Below, in pieces: positions 1 to 7,299 of a stretch of 59,577 nt of DNA (position 1 is the stretch's first letter; each line of letters opens with the position of its first letter). Location: assembly GCF_003611695.1 (NCBI RefSeq), contig NZ_RAWE01000041.1, positions 1 to 59,577 on the forward strand, in the 5' to 3' direction. The position numbers and the translations under genes were made by a program. Below the pieces are notes generated by a model, which was not told the origin of the DNA, did no database searches, and saw only the letters and a program-made list of their open reading frames with translations. Origin of the DNA: Corallococcus carmarthensis. Its GTDB lineage: Bacteria; Myxococcota; Myxococcia; Myxococcales; Myxococcaceae.

Positions 1-191
1 CCCCCACGCCCGCGCCGGACCGCTCGCCTTCACCCGCGCGTCCCGCGCCACCGAGCATCTCCATCTCGGTCGGACGCATCGAGATCGTCGGCAGCCGTGC
101 GCCCGCGCCACGGCCGGTCGCGGTGCACGCGCCGCGCTCGCATCAGATCGAGCCCGGGCTCCCGCTCGGCCCTTTCGGCGGGAGGTGGTAG
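1..191 (+). CDS. C-terminal end of a small conserved tail-cluster protein (5' truncated by window)
   Basis: An open frame runs in from the left edge (first full codon at position 3) and stops with TAG at 189-191, one base before the GTG of the next gene. The visible 62 residues start with a Pro/Ala/Arg-rich linker, then a motif SISISVGRIEIVGS (residues about 23-36 of the visible part), then another Pro-rich stretch ending in FGGRW. From memory, short proteins with an 'IGRIEVRA'-like motif often precede the DUF4255 gene in phage-tail-like clusters, so this is probably that conserved companion, of unknown function. Only the C-terminus is present, so length and N-terminal domain cannot be judged. 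Confidence 0.6.
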   Translation, partial: PTPAPDRSPSPARPAPPSISISVGRIEIVGSRAPAPRPVAVHAPRSHQIEPGLPLGPFGGRW

Positions 192-1334
192 GTGGCGACG
201 TTCAACAACCTCTACCACGCGACCGAGGCCATCAAGCACGTCCTCGAGACGCGGATCATCCCGGCGCCGGGCAACGTCATTGCCGGCCCTCCGCCCGACA
301 ACGCCATCACCATCGAGGAGCTTCGGGTGTCGCTCCTCTGGGTCAACGAGCAGGCGGGCCACAAGAACGACGGCTACATCCGGAACCCTGACGGCACGTC
401 GTCACCGCCTCCCGCGTCACTGTCCCTCTTCGTGCTGATCACCGGCTACGGCGAGGACCCCGAGACCAACTCCGCCGGCGCCCACCGCCTCATCGGCGAG
501 GTGCTGCGGATCTTCCACTCGGAACCGCACATCGAGCTGCCCATCCCGGCGCTCCCGAGCAACAGCGGCAGGGGCCGGATCTCGCTCAGCCTGGTGCCGC
601 TCACGCCCGACCTGATGGAGAAGCTCTTCTCTCCGCTGCAGATCAAGCACCGGCCGTTCCTGCTCTACGAGGTGGGCCCGGTCCAACTCGTGAGCAGGCT
701 GGCCGCGACTCCGGTGTCCCCGGTGGTCGCCCCGGGAGGCGTGGTCCTGACCGGGCCCTCCATCGCGACGCCGCCCAGGATCGCGCGGCTCGTGCCGAAC
801 AGCCTCGCTGAAGGGGGCTACCTGCGCATCGACGGCGCCTTCTCGTCTCCCGTCGACGCGGTCTGGATTGGCACCCGGAAGTTCGTCACCGGCGGCTTCG
901 ACGTCATCGAGCCGGGCCGCTCCCTCGGGCTCAAGCTGCCCACGGCCGGACCGGGCGCGATCGAGCCGGGCACCCACCGCGTGTCGGTGATGAGCGGCAA
1001 GGTCGGGTCGGAGCCCGCAGACCTTCGCGTCGTCCCGGCGGGTACCTGGTCGGTCGACGGGCCGAAGGCCCTCTCCGTGGCGAAGGGCGCGCTCTTCAAG
1101 CTGGAGGGGCAGGGCCTCGCGTCCGCCACGCAGGTGTACCTCTGGCCGGACAGCGGCATCTTCGCGCCCAGCGACGTGCATCGGGTTGGCGGCCTCACCG
1201 TCACGCCCACCTCGGTCGAATTCACCGTGCCCAACCTGCTTCCCGGCGACTACCGGTGCTCGGTCGAGCTCACCCTCGGGGCCTCGGTGCCGTTGCAGTT
1301 CACGCCGTTCGTCAGCGTGGAGATCCGGGCATGA
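192..1334 (+). CDS. DUF4255 family tail terminator/cap protein of the injection system (Pvc16/Afp16-like) with C-terminal Ig-like region
   Basis: 380 residues from a GTG that follows the upstream stop directly. The N-terminal ~185 residues (FNNLYHATEAIKHVLETRI, then LLWVNEQAGHKNDGYIRN and LFVLITGYGEDPETNSAGAHRLIGEVLRIFH) have the layout of the DUF4255/Pvc16 N-terminal domain, which in Afp/PVC particles caps the tube and sheath end. Residues ~190-380 are beta-rich (PPRIARLVPNSLAEGGYLRI, then repeated hydrophobic/Gly patterns) and resemble an IPT/TIG or Ig-like extension seen in longer members of the family. The stop overlaps the ATG of the ATPase gene (ATGA), implying translational coupling. 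A terminator plus ATPase pair is typical of eCIS. The family call is strong; the role of the C-terminal extension is inferred. Confidence 0.85.
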   Translation: MATFNNLYHATEAIKHVLETRIIPAPGNVIAGPPPDNAITIEELRVSLLWVNEQAGHKNDGYIRNPDGTSSPPPASLSLFVLITGYGEDPETNSAGAHRLIGEVLRIFHSEPHIELPIPALPSNSGRGRISLSLVPLTPDLMEKLFSPLQIKHRPFLLYEVGPVQLVSRLAATPVSPVVAPGGVVLTGPSIATPPRIARLVPNSLAEGGYLRIDGAFSSPVDAVWIGTRKFVTGGFDVIEPGRSLGLKLPTAGPGAIEPGTHRVSVMSGKVGSEPADLRVVPAGTWSVDGPKALSVAKGALFKLEGQGLASATQVYLWPDSGIFAPSDVHRVGGLTVTPTSVEFTVPNLLPGDYRCSVELTLGASVPLQFTPFVSVEIRA

Positions 1335-3370
1335 GGGACGCCGTGCCTGCTCCCGTGTCCGCGCTCGCCCTCGCGCGCGAACTGGCGCTGCTTGGCGCGG
1401 AGGCCGCTGTGCGTGAGCGAGAGACCTCCACGTTCGACGTGGCGGCGGGGTTCGCGCATGCGCCCGACCGGTTCCGTGAGCTGGGCGCCCGGATGCGCGC
1501 GTGCCTGCTGCAACAGGACCCGATGACGGCCCGGCTGCGTGGCCGGCTCGGCCTCTCCGAGGAGGGCACCTGGCTCGTCGTCCTTGCCGCCGCGGTCGAG
1601 GCCCACCCGGAGTGTGCCGCGGCAGCGAGCATCCTCGCCGAGGATGAGCGCGTGCACCTGGTGACGCCGGCCGCGTTCGCCCGGCTCCTCGTGTCCGCGC
1701 AGGGCGTCCCCTTCGAGCGCGCCCTGTCCGAGGCGATCGCGGGGGGACCGGCGGAGCGCATGGGCCTGCTGGAGCGCATCGAGGTGGCCGTCCAGAAGCC
1801 GCTGGCGCAGGTGCCCGTGCGCCTTTCGCCCGCCGAGGCCCGGCGCCACCTGCTCGGAGATGTGCCCGACGTCGAGCCCTCGCAGCTGGCTGTCACGCGC
1901 GAGCCTCCCTCCCGCATGCTCGGGCTGCCCCAGGCACTGGTCGAAGGGGCCCGCGCCATCCTCGACGAGGAAGGGGTCCTATGCCTTCGCGCCGGGACGG
2001 CTCGCACGTCGCGTCAGCTTGGACTCGACCTCGCCTCCGTGGCTGGCGAGACGGCCTTCCTCGTTGGCACGGGCGCGGACGAGCCGCCGGACGCGGCCGA
2101 GGTGATGCGCCTGCGCGGCGGCCTCCCCGTGGTGGACCTCCACACCGCCTGTCAGTCGCGCCCCTTTCCGGAGGCGTGGATCCGGATGGTGTCGCGGCAC
2201 CTCCCCGCCGTGGTGCTCCTCGTGCCCCACAACGCGTACACCGGCTCCTGGCCCACGGTGGATCTGCCGGAGCTCGATCTCGGTGCGCGCCGCCGCGTGT
2301 TCGAGGCTGAGTTCGGCGAAGGGCCGGTGGCCTCGGCGCTGGCCCTCCGCTTCCGCTCGAGCCTCGACGAGGTGCGCGCGGCCTCCCGTGCCGCCGCCAC
2401 GAAGCAGCGCCTCTCGGGCGGAGCGTCCTCCGGGATCGACGCGGAAGGCGTCGCGACGGAGCTCCTCGCCCAGGGCGCGCGGAAGATGGGCCGGCTCGTC
2501 ACGCACCTCTCGTCGCGCGCGGTGTTCGACGACCTCGTCGTGCCCCCGCACCTGCGCGACACGCTCGTCGACATCGTGGGCTTCTATCGTGCAGCGCCCC
2601 GGGTGCGCGCGGAGATGGGCCTCTCGGGCACCTCGCCGCTCGGCCGCGGCCTCTCGTGTCTGTTCTCGGGGAGCCCCGGCACGGGCAAGACCTTCGCCGC
2701 GCAGTGCCTCGCGAGCGCGCTCGGGCTCAACCTCTACCGCATCGACCTCAGCCAGGTCGTCTCCAAGTACATCGGTGAGACAGAGAAGGCGCTGTCGCGC
2801 GTGTTCGAGGAGGCCGAGGCCGGGCACGGCATCCTCCTCTTCGACGAGGCCGATGCGCTCTTCGGCAAGCGCAGCGAGGTCAAGGACGCGCACGACCGGT
2901 ACGCCAACGTGGAGGTCGCCTACCTGCTCCAGCGCATGGAGTCCTTCGAAGGCATCAGCATCCTGACGACCAACCTGCGCAGCAACATGGACACCGCGTT
3001 CCTGCGCCGCCTCCGGTTCGTGCTGGAGTTCCCCATGCCCGACGCCACCATGCGGACGTCGCTGTGGCAGCGCTCGCTTCCTCCCGCCGCGCGCTGGGCT
3101 CCCGGGCTGGACCTGCGGCCCTTCGTGGAGCGCTTCACCCTGGCGGGCGGGAGCATCTACAACATCGGTGTCTCGGCGGCGCACCTCGCCGCGGCCGAGC
3201 CCGACGGCCTCGTGCGTATCGAGCACCTGGTCCGCGCCACTTACCGGGAGCTGGAGAAGGTCGGGCTCGGGCGCTCGCGGGAGGACTTCGGGCCGCTCGC
3301 CGTCCATCTGCCGGGCCAGGAGCAGGAGCTGAACGGCAAGCCCAGGGTCTGGGCGCGGGGGCGCGCATGA
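1331..3370 (+). CDS. eCIS AAA+ ATPase (Pvc15/Afp15-like)
   Basis: 679 residues from an ATG overlapping the previous stop; upstream in-frame codons lie inside the DUF4255 gene and are not used. The first ~420 residues are a family-specific N-terminal region, more divergent than the rest. The AAA+ core follows: Walker A GSPGTGKT at residues 447-454, Walker B ILLFDEADALF with D505-E506, sensor 1 ILTTNLRSNMD and an arginine pair in FLRRLRFVLEF. A C-terminal helical lid ends at ~679. ATPases of this type are a hallmark of eCIS loci and are needed for particle production, probably during assembly; they differ from T6SS ClpV. The next gene overlaps by four bases. No motif is missing, so the enzyme should be active. 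Confidence 0.88.
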   Translation: MRDAVPAPVSALALARELALLGAEAAVRERETSTFDVAAGFAHAPDRFRELGARMRACLLQQDPMTARLRGRLGLSEEGTWLVVLAAAVEAHPECAAAASILAEDERVHLVTPAAFARLLVSAQGVPFERALSEAIAGGPAERMGLLERIEVAVQKPLAQVPVRLSPAEARRHLLGDVPDVEPSQLAVTREPPSRMLGLPQALVEGARAILDEEGVLCLRAGTARTSRQLGLDLASVAGETAFLVGTGADEPPDAAEVMRLRGGLPVVDLHTACQSRPFPEAWIRMVSRHLPAVVLLVPHNAYTGSWPTVDLPELDLGARRRVFEAEFGEGPVASALALRFRSSLDEVRAASRAAATKQRLSGGASSGIDAEGVATELLAQGARKMGRLVTHLSSRAVFDDLVVPPHLRDTLVDIVGFYRAAPRVRAEMGLSGTSPLGRGLSCLFSGSPGTGKTFAAQCLASALGLNLYRIDLSQVVSKYIGETEKALSRVFEEAEAGHGILLFDEADALFGKRSEVKDAHDRYANVEVAYLLQRMESFEGISILTTNLRSNMDTAFLRRLRFVLEFPMPDATMRTSLWQRSLPPAARWAPGLDLRPFVERFTLAGGSIYNIGVSAAHLAAAEPDGLVRIEHLVRATYRELEKVGLGRSREDFGPLAVHLPGQEQELNGKPRVWARGRA

Positions 3371-3639
3371 GCGGCATCTCCGTCCGCATCGACAGCATCT
3401 CCGTGCTGGGCCTCTCCGAAGGTGCCGGCGAGCAGGCCATCCAGGCGACGGTGCAGGACGCGCTGCGCAGGCTCGCCGAGCGCCTCGCGAAGTCTCCCCT
3501 CGCGCGCTCCGGAGTGAAGGAGCTCGCCCTGGAGAGGCTCTCGCTCGACGCGCTCCCCGCGGACGAACTGCTCTCCGAGCGCGGCGCGGAGCGGCTGGCC
3601 GACGAGTTGTACTCCGCCGTCATGAGGAGGTTCCCGTGA
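3367..3639 (+). CDS. Small helical companion protein of the eCIS ATPase, function unknown
   Basis: 90 residues, with ATG overlapping the ATPase stop and its own stop overlapping the GTG of the next gene, so it is locked into the operon. The N-terminus (SGISVRIDSISVLGLSEGAG) is a beta-type segment with a 'I-D-I-V-GL' pattern; the remainder is amphipathic helix (VQDALRRLAERLAKS, then ALERLSLDALPADELLSERGAERLADELYSAV). Short genes of this form occur in phage-tail-like clusters, but I know of no assigned function. It could help baseplate or tail assembly, or act as an ATPase cofactor; both are guesses. Codon use matches its neighbours and it is far too tightly spaced to be spurious. Confidence 0.7.
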   Translation: MSGISVRIDSISVLGLSEGAGEQAIQATVQDALRRLAERLAKSPLARSGVKELALERLSLDALPADELLSERGAERLADELYSAVMRRFP

Positions 3640-4307
3640 GCGATCCTGTCAGCTACCTGCGCGGCGCCTTCATCGCGTATGAGCCGGGCGGCTACCCGAA
3701 CGGCGACAAGCGGGTGATTCCGTTCCGCTTCAACCCCGAGATCTTGACCCGGGCCTTCCAGGTCGAGCAGGGCAAGAGCGGTTCGGGCACCGAGGGCGCG
3801 GCGAAGGGCTCCGGCAAGGGAGAGCAGGGCGCCGACGCCGCGAGTGGCAACGTCAAGCAGACCCTCACCGTGCAGGTGCGGTTCGACTTCGACGACCGCC
3901 TCCAGAGCGCGGAGAGCCTGCCCGCGGAGCTCGGCATCCTCCCGGAGGTCAGCGCGCTCGAAGGACTGCTCTTCCCGGCGGAGAGCCCGCAGGACCGGAG
4001 CTCAGACGGCAAGGAGCCTGTCAAGGCACGCAAGCAGCGGCCCACCGTCCTGTTCGTGTGGGGCAAGAAGCGCGTGCTGCCCGTCCGCATCACCGGGATG
4101 AACGTCAACGAGACCCGCCACAACCGCGACCTCAACCCCATCCGCGCCGAGGTGGACGTGCAGCTGGAGGTCCTCACCGACGCCGACGCCAAGGACAACA
4201 AGGCCGTCCAGGACGCGCTCTCCTTCACCGCTTCGAAGCGCTCGGAGATGGCCCGGCAGTTCCTCGACACGACGGCCGCGCAGGGCACCAACATCCTGCC
4301 GCTCTGA
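3636..4307 (+). CDS. CIS tube adaptor protein (Pvc7/Afp7-like N-terminal domain)
   Basis: 223 residues from a GTG overlapping the preceding stop. The opening (YLRGAFIAYEPGG...KRVIPFRFNPEILTRAFQVEQG) carries the signature of the CIS tube N-terminal domain: a short strand with 'FRFNPE' and an aromatic, then a Gly/Ser/Lys linker (~45-68), strand LTVQVRFDFDDRL and the conserved PTVLFVWGKKRVLPVRITGMNVNETRHNRDLNPIRAEVDVQLEV block. In Afp/PVC this protein joins the inner tube to the central hub, and a LysM domain is often fused at its C-terminus. Here the LysM part is a separate gene immediately downstream (4324), so the adaptor is split. Confident on family; the exact contact role is by analogy. 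Confidence 0.8.
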   Translation: MSDPVSYLRGAFIAYEPGGYPNGDKRVIPFRFNPEILTRAFQVEQGKSGSGTEGAAKGSGKGEQGADAASGNVKQTLTVQVRFDFDDRLQSAESLPAELGILPEVSALEGLLFPAESPQDRSSDGKEPVKARKQRPTVLFVWGKKRVLPVRITGMNVNETRHNRDLNPIRAEVDVQLEVLTDADAKDNKAVQDALSFTASKRSEMARQFLDTTAAQGTNILPL

Positions 4308-4323
4308 AGAAAGGCGCTCACCT

Positions 4324-4599
4324 GTGATCGACAAGACGAGCCGCTACGCGAAGACCCCCACGGACACCGCCACCGACGCCTCGGGAGAGGAGGTCACCCT
4401 CGTGTCGCTCCGCGAGATTCCGGCGACGGGCGGCGTCTTCTTCCACTCGCCCGGCGAGGGGGAGCGGCTGGACAACCTGGCCCAGCAGTACTTCCGCGAT
4501 CCGAAGAAGTTCTGGCGGATCTGCGACGCCTCCAGCGTCCTCGACCCGTTCGACGTGCTCGTCCCCGGACGGCCCGTCCTCATCCCGCCGAACCGCTGA
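4324..4599 (+). CDS. LysM-like tail protein (gpX/LysM domain as a stand-alone gene)
   Basis: 91 residues from a GTG at 4324, 16 bases after the adaptor stop, with an AAGAAAGG-like ribosome site just upstream. The C-terminal half (EGERLDNLAQQYFRDPKKFWRICDASSVLDPFDVLVPGRPVLIPPNR) is a LysM fold: one 'LDNLAQQYF-DP-FW-I-DA' helix pair followed by 'L-PGR-L-IP'. In phage tails and eCIS such domains (P2 gpX, the C-terminus of Pvc7) sit between tube and hub or guide assembly; peptidoglycan binding is not required. The N-terminal ~30 residues are hydrophilic with no signal peptide, which agrees with a cytoplasmically assembled particle component. Confidence 0.78.
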   Translation: MIDKTSRYAKTPTDTATDASGEEVTLVSLREIPATGGVFFHSPGEGERLDNLAQQYFRDPKKFWRICDASSVLDPFDVLVPGRPVLIPPNR

Positions 4600-4605
4600 G
4601 GAACC

Positions 4606-5751
4606 ATGCCGGATCCGCGAATGCTCGTATCCATCGATGGGGAGCCGATCGAGGCCTCGGTGCTCGGTCTGCTCACCCGTATCGAGGTGCGCGAGAGCGA
4701 CGCGGACCCGAGCTTCCTCGCGCTGCGGTTCAACGCCACGCAGTCTCCCGAGGGCGAGTTCTCCCCACTCGACGAGGGCCTCTTCGTGCCGTCCGCGAAG
4801 GTCTCCGTGCAGATTGAACCGCCCGGCGGCAACTCCGTGCGCCTCTTCGAGGGCTTCGTCACGCACGTGCGCCCGCACTTCGAGTCCGTCGAGTCGAACT
4901 GCTACGTCGAGGTGCTCGCCATGGACGCGGCCGTGCTGCTCGCCGCGGAGGAGCGGGTGGAGGCCTACCCCGACGTCACCGACACCGAGGCCGCGGAGAA
5001 GGTCTTCTCCCGCTACCAGCTCACCTTCTCCGGCGAGACGACCGGCACGCGCCACGAAGAGAAGAAGCAGCTGCTCGTCCAGCGCGGCACCGACTGGGAG
5101 CTGGTCCAGCGCCTGGCCCGGCGCAACGGCTTCGTCTGCTACCTGGAGCCCGACCCGCAGAGCGGCGCCGTGACGGCGTACTTCCGGCCGCGCGCCATCA
5201 AGGACACGCCCCAGCCCGACCTCACCCTCCTGCGGGACGATCCCAACCTCAAGTGGCTCGACCTCCAGGCCACGATGACCGGGCCCGCCCGCGTGAAGGG
5301 CGCGGCCATCGACCCCATTGGCAAGCGCATCGTGCGCTCCGACGGCAGCCCCAAGCTGGACCCCCTGGGCGAAGCGCTGATGGGCGATGCGCTGGAGAAG
5401 GGGTTGAAGCAGGCGGGAGCCACTGGCTCCGTCACGCTCCTACGCGACCCGTTCCCGGCGGAGACGGCCATCGCTGACGAGGGCTCGGCCGCCACCGACC
5501 GCGCGCTCTTCGGCGTCGAGGCGAGGGGCGAAGTGGACACGCCCCTGTACCGCGGGCTCCTCCGCGCGCGCCGCCCCGTGCTGATCAAGGGCGTGGGGCG
5601 GATGTTCGCGGGCGTCTACTACGTGCGCGCCGTCCGGACGACCGTGGATGAAGGGGTGATCAGCCAGACCTTCGTCGCCGAGCGCAACGCGCTGGGCCTC
5701 TCCGGGAAAGAAGACTTCGGCCAGAGCGCCGAGGAGGTTCCGCCGCAATGA
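4606..5751 (+). CDS. Baseplate hub protein, gpD/VgrG-N-terminal-like (part of Afp8/Pvc8 equivalent)
   Basis: 381 residues from ATG, with GAGGA just upstream. It begins with a beta-domain (MLVSIDGEPIEASVLGLLTRIEVRESDADPSFLALRF) typical of late-control gpD/hub proteins, continues with VRLFEGFVTHVRPHF and YVEVLAMDAAVLLAAEE, and has the conserved 'TDWELVQRLARRNGFVCYLEPD' block (~residues 165-186) where hub proteins fold the second barrel. The C-terminal part ends in a strand-rich region (GRMFAGVYYVRAVRTTVDEGVISQTF). Hubs of this type form a trimer under the spike. The gene lacks the OB-fold spike module that VgrG and Pvc8 carry in the same chain; that module is the next gene, overlapping by ATGA. 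Confidence 0.85.
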   Translation: MPDPRMLVSIDGEPIEASVLGLLTRIEVRESDADPSFLALRFNATQSPEGEFSPLDEGLFVPSAKVSVQIEPPGGNSVRLFEGFVTHVRPHFESVESNCYVEVLAMDAAVLLAAEERVEAYPDVTDTEAAEKVFSRYQLTFSGETTGTRHEEKKQLLVQRGTDWELVQRLARRNGFVCYLEPDPQSGAVTAYFRPRAIKDTPQPDLTLLRDDPNLKWLDLQATMTGPARVKGAAIDPIGKRIVRSDGSPKLDPLGEALMGDALEKGLKQAGATGSVTLLRDPFPAETAIADEGSAATDRALFGVEARGEVDTPLYRGLLRARRPVLIKGVGRMFAGVYYVRAVRTTVDEGVISQTFVAERNALGLSGKEDFGQSAEEVPPQ

Positions 5752-6431
5752 AGGTGGAAGACCTGCTGCGCGCGTTCGAGGAGCGGTTCCTGCACCGCTT
5801 CTATGGAAAATACGAGGGCGTCGTCACCGACAACGCGGACCCGCTGGAGATTGGCCGCCTTCGCGCGAAGGTGCCCGCCGTCCTGGGAGAGGACGTCGCG
5901 ACGGGCTGGGCCCTGCCGTGCGTGCCCTACGGAGGCGGAAAGGACCGCGGCTTCCTGTTCACGCCGGAGGTCGGTGACACGGTGTGGATCGAGTTCGCGG
6001 CCGGTGACCCGAGCCGCCCCATCTGGTCCGGCTGCTTCTGGGGCGCCCCGGAGAGCACCGGCCAGGCCGACGACCTTGGCACCGAGAGCGGCACGGAGGT
6101 GCCCACCTCCGAGGGCACGAAGGCCGGCCCGATGAAGCACCTGCTCCGGACCAAGGCAGGACACCGCATCTTCCTGGATGACGACGGCGAGGTCGTCGTG
6201 CTCGCCCACGGCGGCGACAAGGTCGAGCTGCGCCTGACCAAGGACGGGGAGCTGATCATCAAGGCCGACAAGATCAAGCTGGGCGACTCCGCGCAGCAGG
6301 CCGTCGTCCTGGGCGACGACTTCATGCAGCTCTTCAACAGCCACACGCACCCGACCGGCGTCGGACCCTCGGGGCCACCGGCCCAGCCGATGCAGTCCAG
6401 CCACCTGTCGAAGAAGTCCTTCACCGAATAG
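5748..6431 (+). CDS. Spike protein, phage baseplate assembly protein V / gp5 OB-fold
   Basis: 227 residues starting in the stop of the hub gene. The N-terminal ~40 residues are helical; then an OB-fold appears: YEGVVTDNADPLEIGRLRAKVPAVLG, WALPCVPYGGGKDRGFLFTPEVGDTVWIEF and DPSRPIWSGCFWG (~residues 18-105). These are classic gpV/VgrG OB motifs. After a Gly/Thr linker comes a beta-repeat stretch (AGHRIFLDDDGEVVVLAHGGDKVELRLTKDGELIIKADKIKLGD) expected for the trimeric beta-prism needle. The tail ends in a histidine-bearing segment (FNSHTHPTGVGPSGPPA) also common in spike proteins. Together with the previous gene it makes a two-chain equivalent of Pvc8/VgrG. Confidence 0.87.
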   Translation: MKVEDLLRAFEERFLHRFYGKYEGVVTDNADPLEIGRLRAKVPAVLGEDVATGWALPCVPYGGGKDRGFLFTPEVGDTVWIEFAAGDPSRPIWSGCFWGAPESTGQADDLGTESGTEVPTSEGTKAGPMKHLLRTKAGHRIFLDDDGEVVVLAHGGDKVELRLTKDGELIIKADKIKLGDSAQQAVVLGDDFMQLFNSHTHPTGVGPSGPPAQPMQSSHLSKKSFTE

Positions 6432-6438
6432 GCCCGCC

Positions 6439-6918
6439 ATGCCCCTCGTGCTCGACACGCTCAAGACCCAGCTCGAACAGACCTGGCTCGTCCCGGAGGG
6501 CGGCTCCTATCCCCAGGACGTGAACGCGTCCGCGGACCACTTCGCGACCGCGGTCTCCAGCTGGTTCGCGGCGGGGCAGGCCGCGGGCATCCCCTGTGCG
6601 ACGGCGCTCGCGCGCAAGTCCCAGCTCGCGTCGGCGGCGGCGGGCGCGCTCGCCGCGCAGTCGGCGCAGGCTGCGGGCACCCAGCTGGCCATGGGCGTGG
6701 CGGCGTACATGGCGGGCCAGAGCTTCCCTCCCGGCACGGCGTCGTTCCCGGCCGCGGCGGGCGCGGCGGTGTCGCAGATGATCGCCGTGTTCTCCGACGT
6801 GGACGGGTCGGTGTCGCAGAAGGCGCAGCAGATCGCCACGGCGTGCACGCTGCTCGCGTCCACCACCCTCGTCATCTTCCCCATTCCGCCCGGCCCTCCG
6901 CCCGCGCCCATCACCTGA
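6439..6918 (+). CDS. Ala-rich protein of unknown function between spike and gp25
   Basis: 159 residues, ATG 8 bases after the spike stop. It contains helical Ala/Gln/Ser-rich segments (SADHFATAVSSWFAAGQAAG, ALARKSQLASAAAGALAAQ), a Gly/Pro break (GQSFPPGTASFPAAAG), then another helix and a C-terminal strand plus Pro-rich tail (TLVIFPIPPGPPPAPIT). No PAAR motif, cysteine pattern or signal peptide is visible. The place is where many eCIS clusters encode the PAAR tip (after gp25), so it may be a tip, plug or small structural protein; that is positional inference only. A good GAGGAG site in its 3' flank belongs to the next gene. Confidence 0.6.
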   Translation: MPLVLDTLKTQLEQTWLVPEGGSYPQDVNASADHFATAVSSWFAAGQAAGIPCATALARKSQLASAAAGALAAQSAQAAGTQLAMGVAAYMAGQSFPPGTASFPAAAGAAVSQMIAVFSDVDGSVSQKAQQIATACTLLASTTLVIFPIPPGPPPAPIT

Positions 6919-6930
6919 GGAGGACACCCC

Positions 6931-7299
6931 ATGGCCGATCGCTTCCTCCAGCATCCCTTCCGGTTCGGTGCCCAGGGCGGGGTCGCCGTCATCGACGACG
7001 CGGACAAGCACCTGCGCGACAAGATCCTCGCGGTCCTGTTCACCGCGCCGGGCGAGCGCGTCAACCGGCCGGACTTCGGCGTGGGTCTGAACCGCGCCGT
7101 CTTCGACGAGCTCAACGACCTGACGATTGGCGCGCTGGAGTTCCGCATCTCGCAGTCGCTCCGCCGGGACATCGGCGATGAGGTCCTGGTGGACGGCGTG
7201 GACGTGGAGGCCTCGCCCGAGGACGGGGAGCTGCTGGTCAAGATTGCCTTCCGCCGCCGCACCGACCGCAAGCCTCGCAACCTGGAGGTGAGGCTGTGA
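6931..7299 (+). CDS. gp25-like baseplate wedge protein (Afp9/Pvc9-like, GPW/gp25 family)
   Basis: 122 residues from ATG 6931, preceded by GAGGAGG. The sequence is a textbook gp25 fold: LQHPFRFGAQGGVAVIDDADKHLRDKILAVLFTAPGERVNRPDFGVGLNRAVFDELND, with the conserved 'I-TAPGER--RPDFG-GL--LVF' core at about residues 34-62, then ISQSLRRDIGDEVLVDGVDVE and two closing strands. gp25 proteins form the inner baseplate ring that contacts the sheath and triggers contraction. Length equals the family norm. The stop overlaps the GTG of the first baseplate-J gene, and the gp25-J-J-gpI order is conserved across contractile tails. Confidence 0.92.
   Translation: MADRFLQHPFRFGAQGGVAVIDDADKHLRDKILAVLFTAPGERVNRPDFGVGLNRAVFDELNDLTIGALEFRISQSLRRDIGDEVLVDGVDVEASPEDGELLVKIAFRRRTDRKPRNLEVRL

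Noticed and set aside
6439-6918. PAAR tip protein
   Set aside because: No PAAR motif or its beta-pattern; the protein is Ala-rich and helical.
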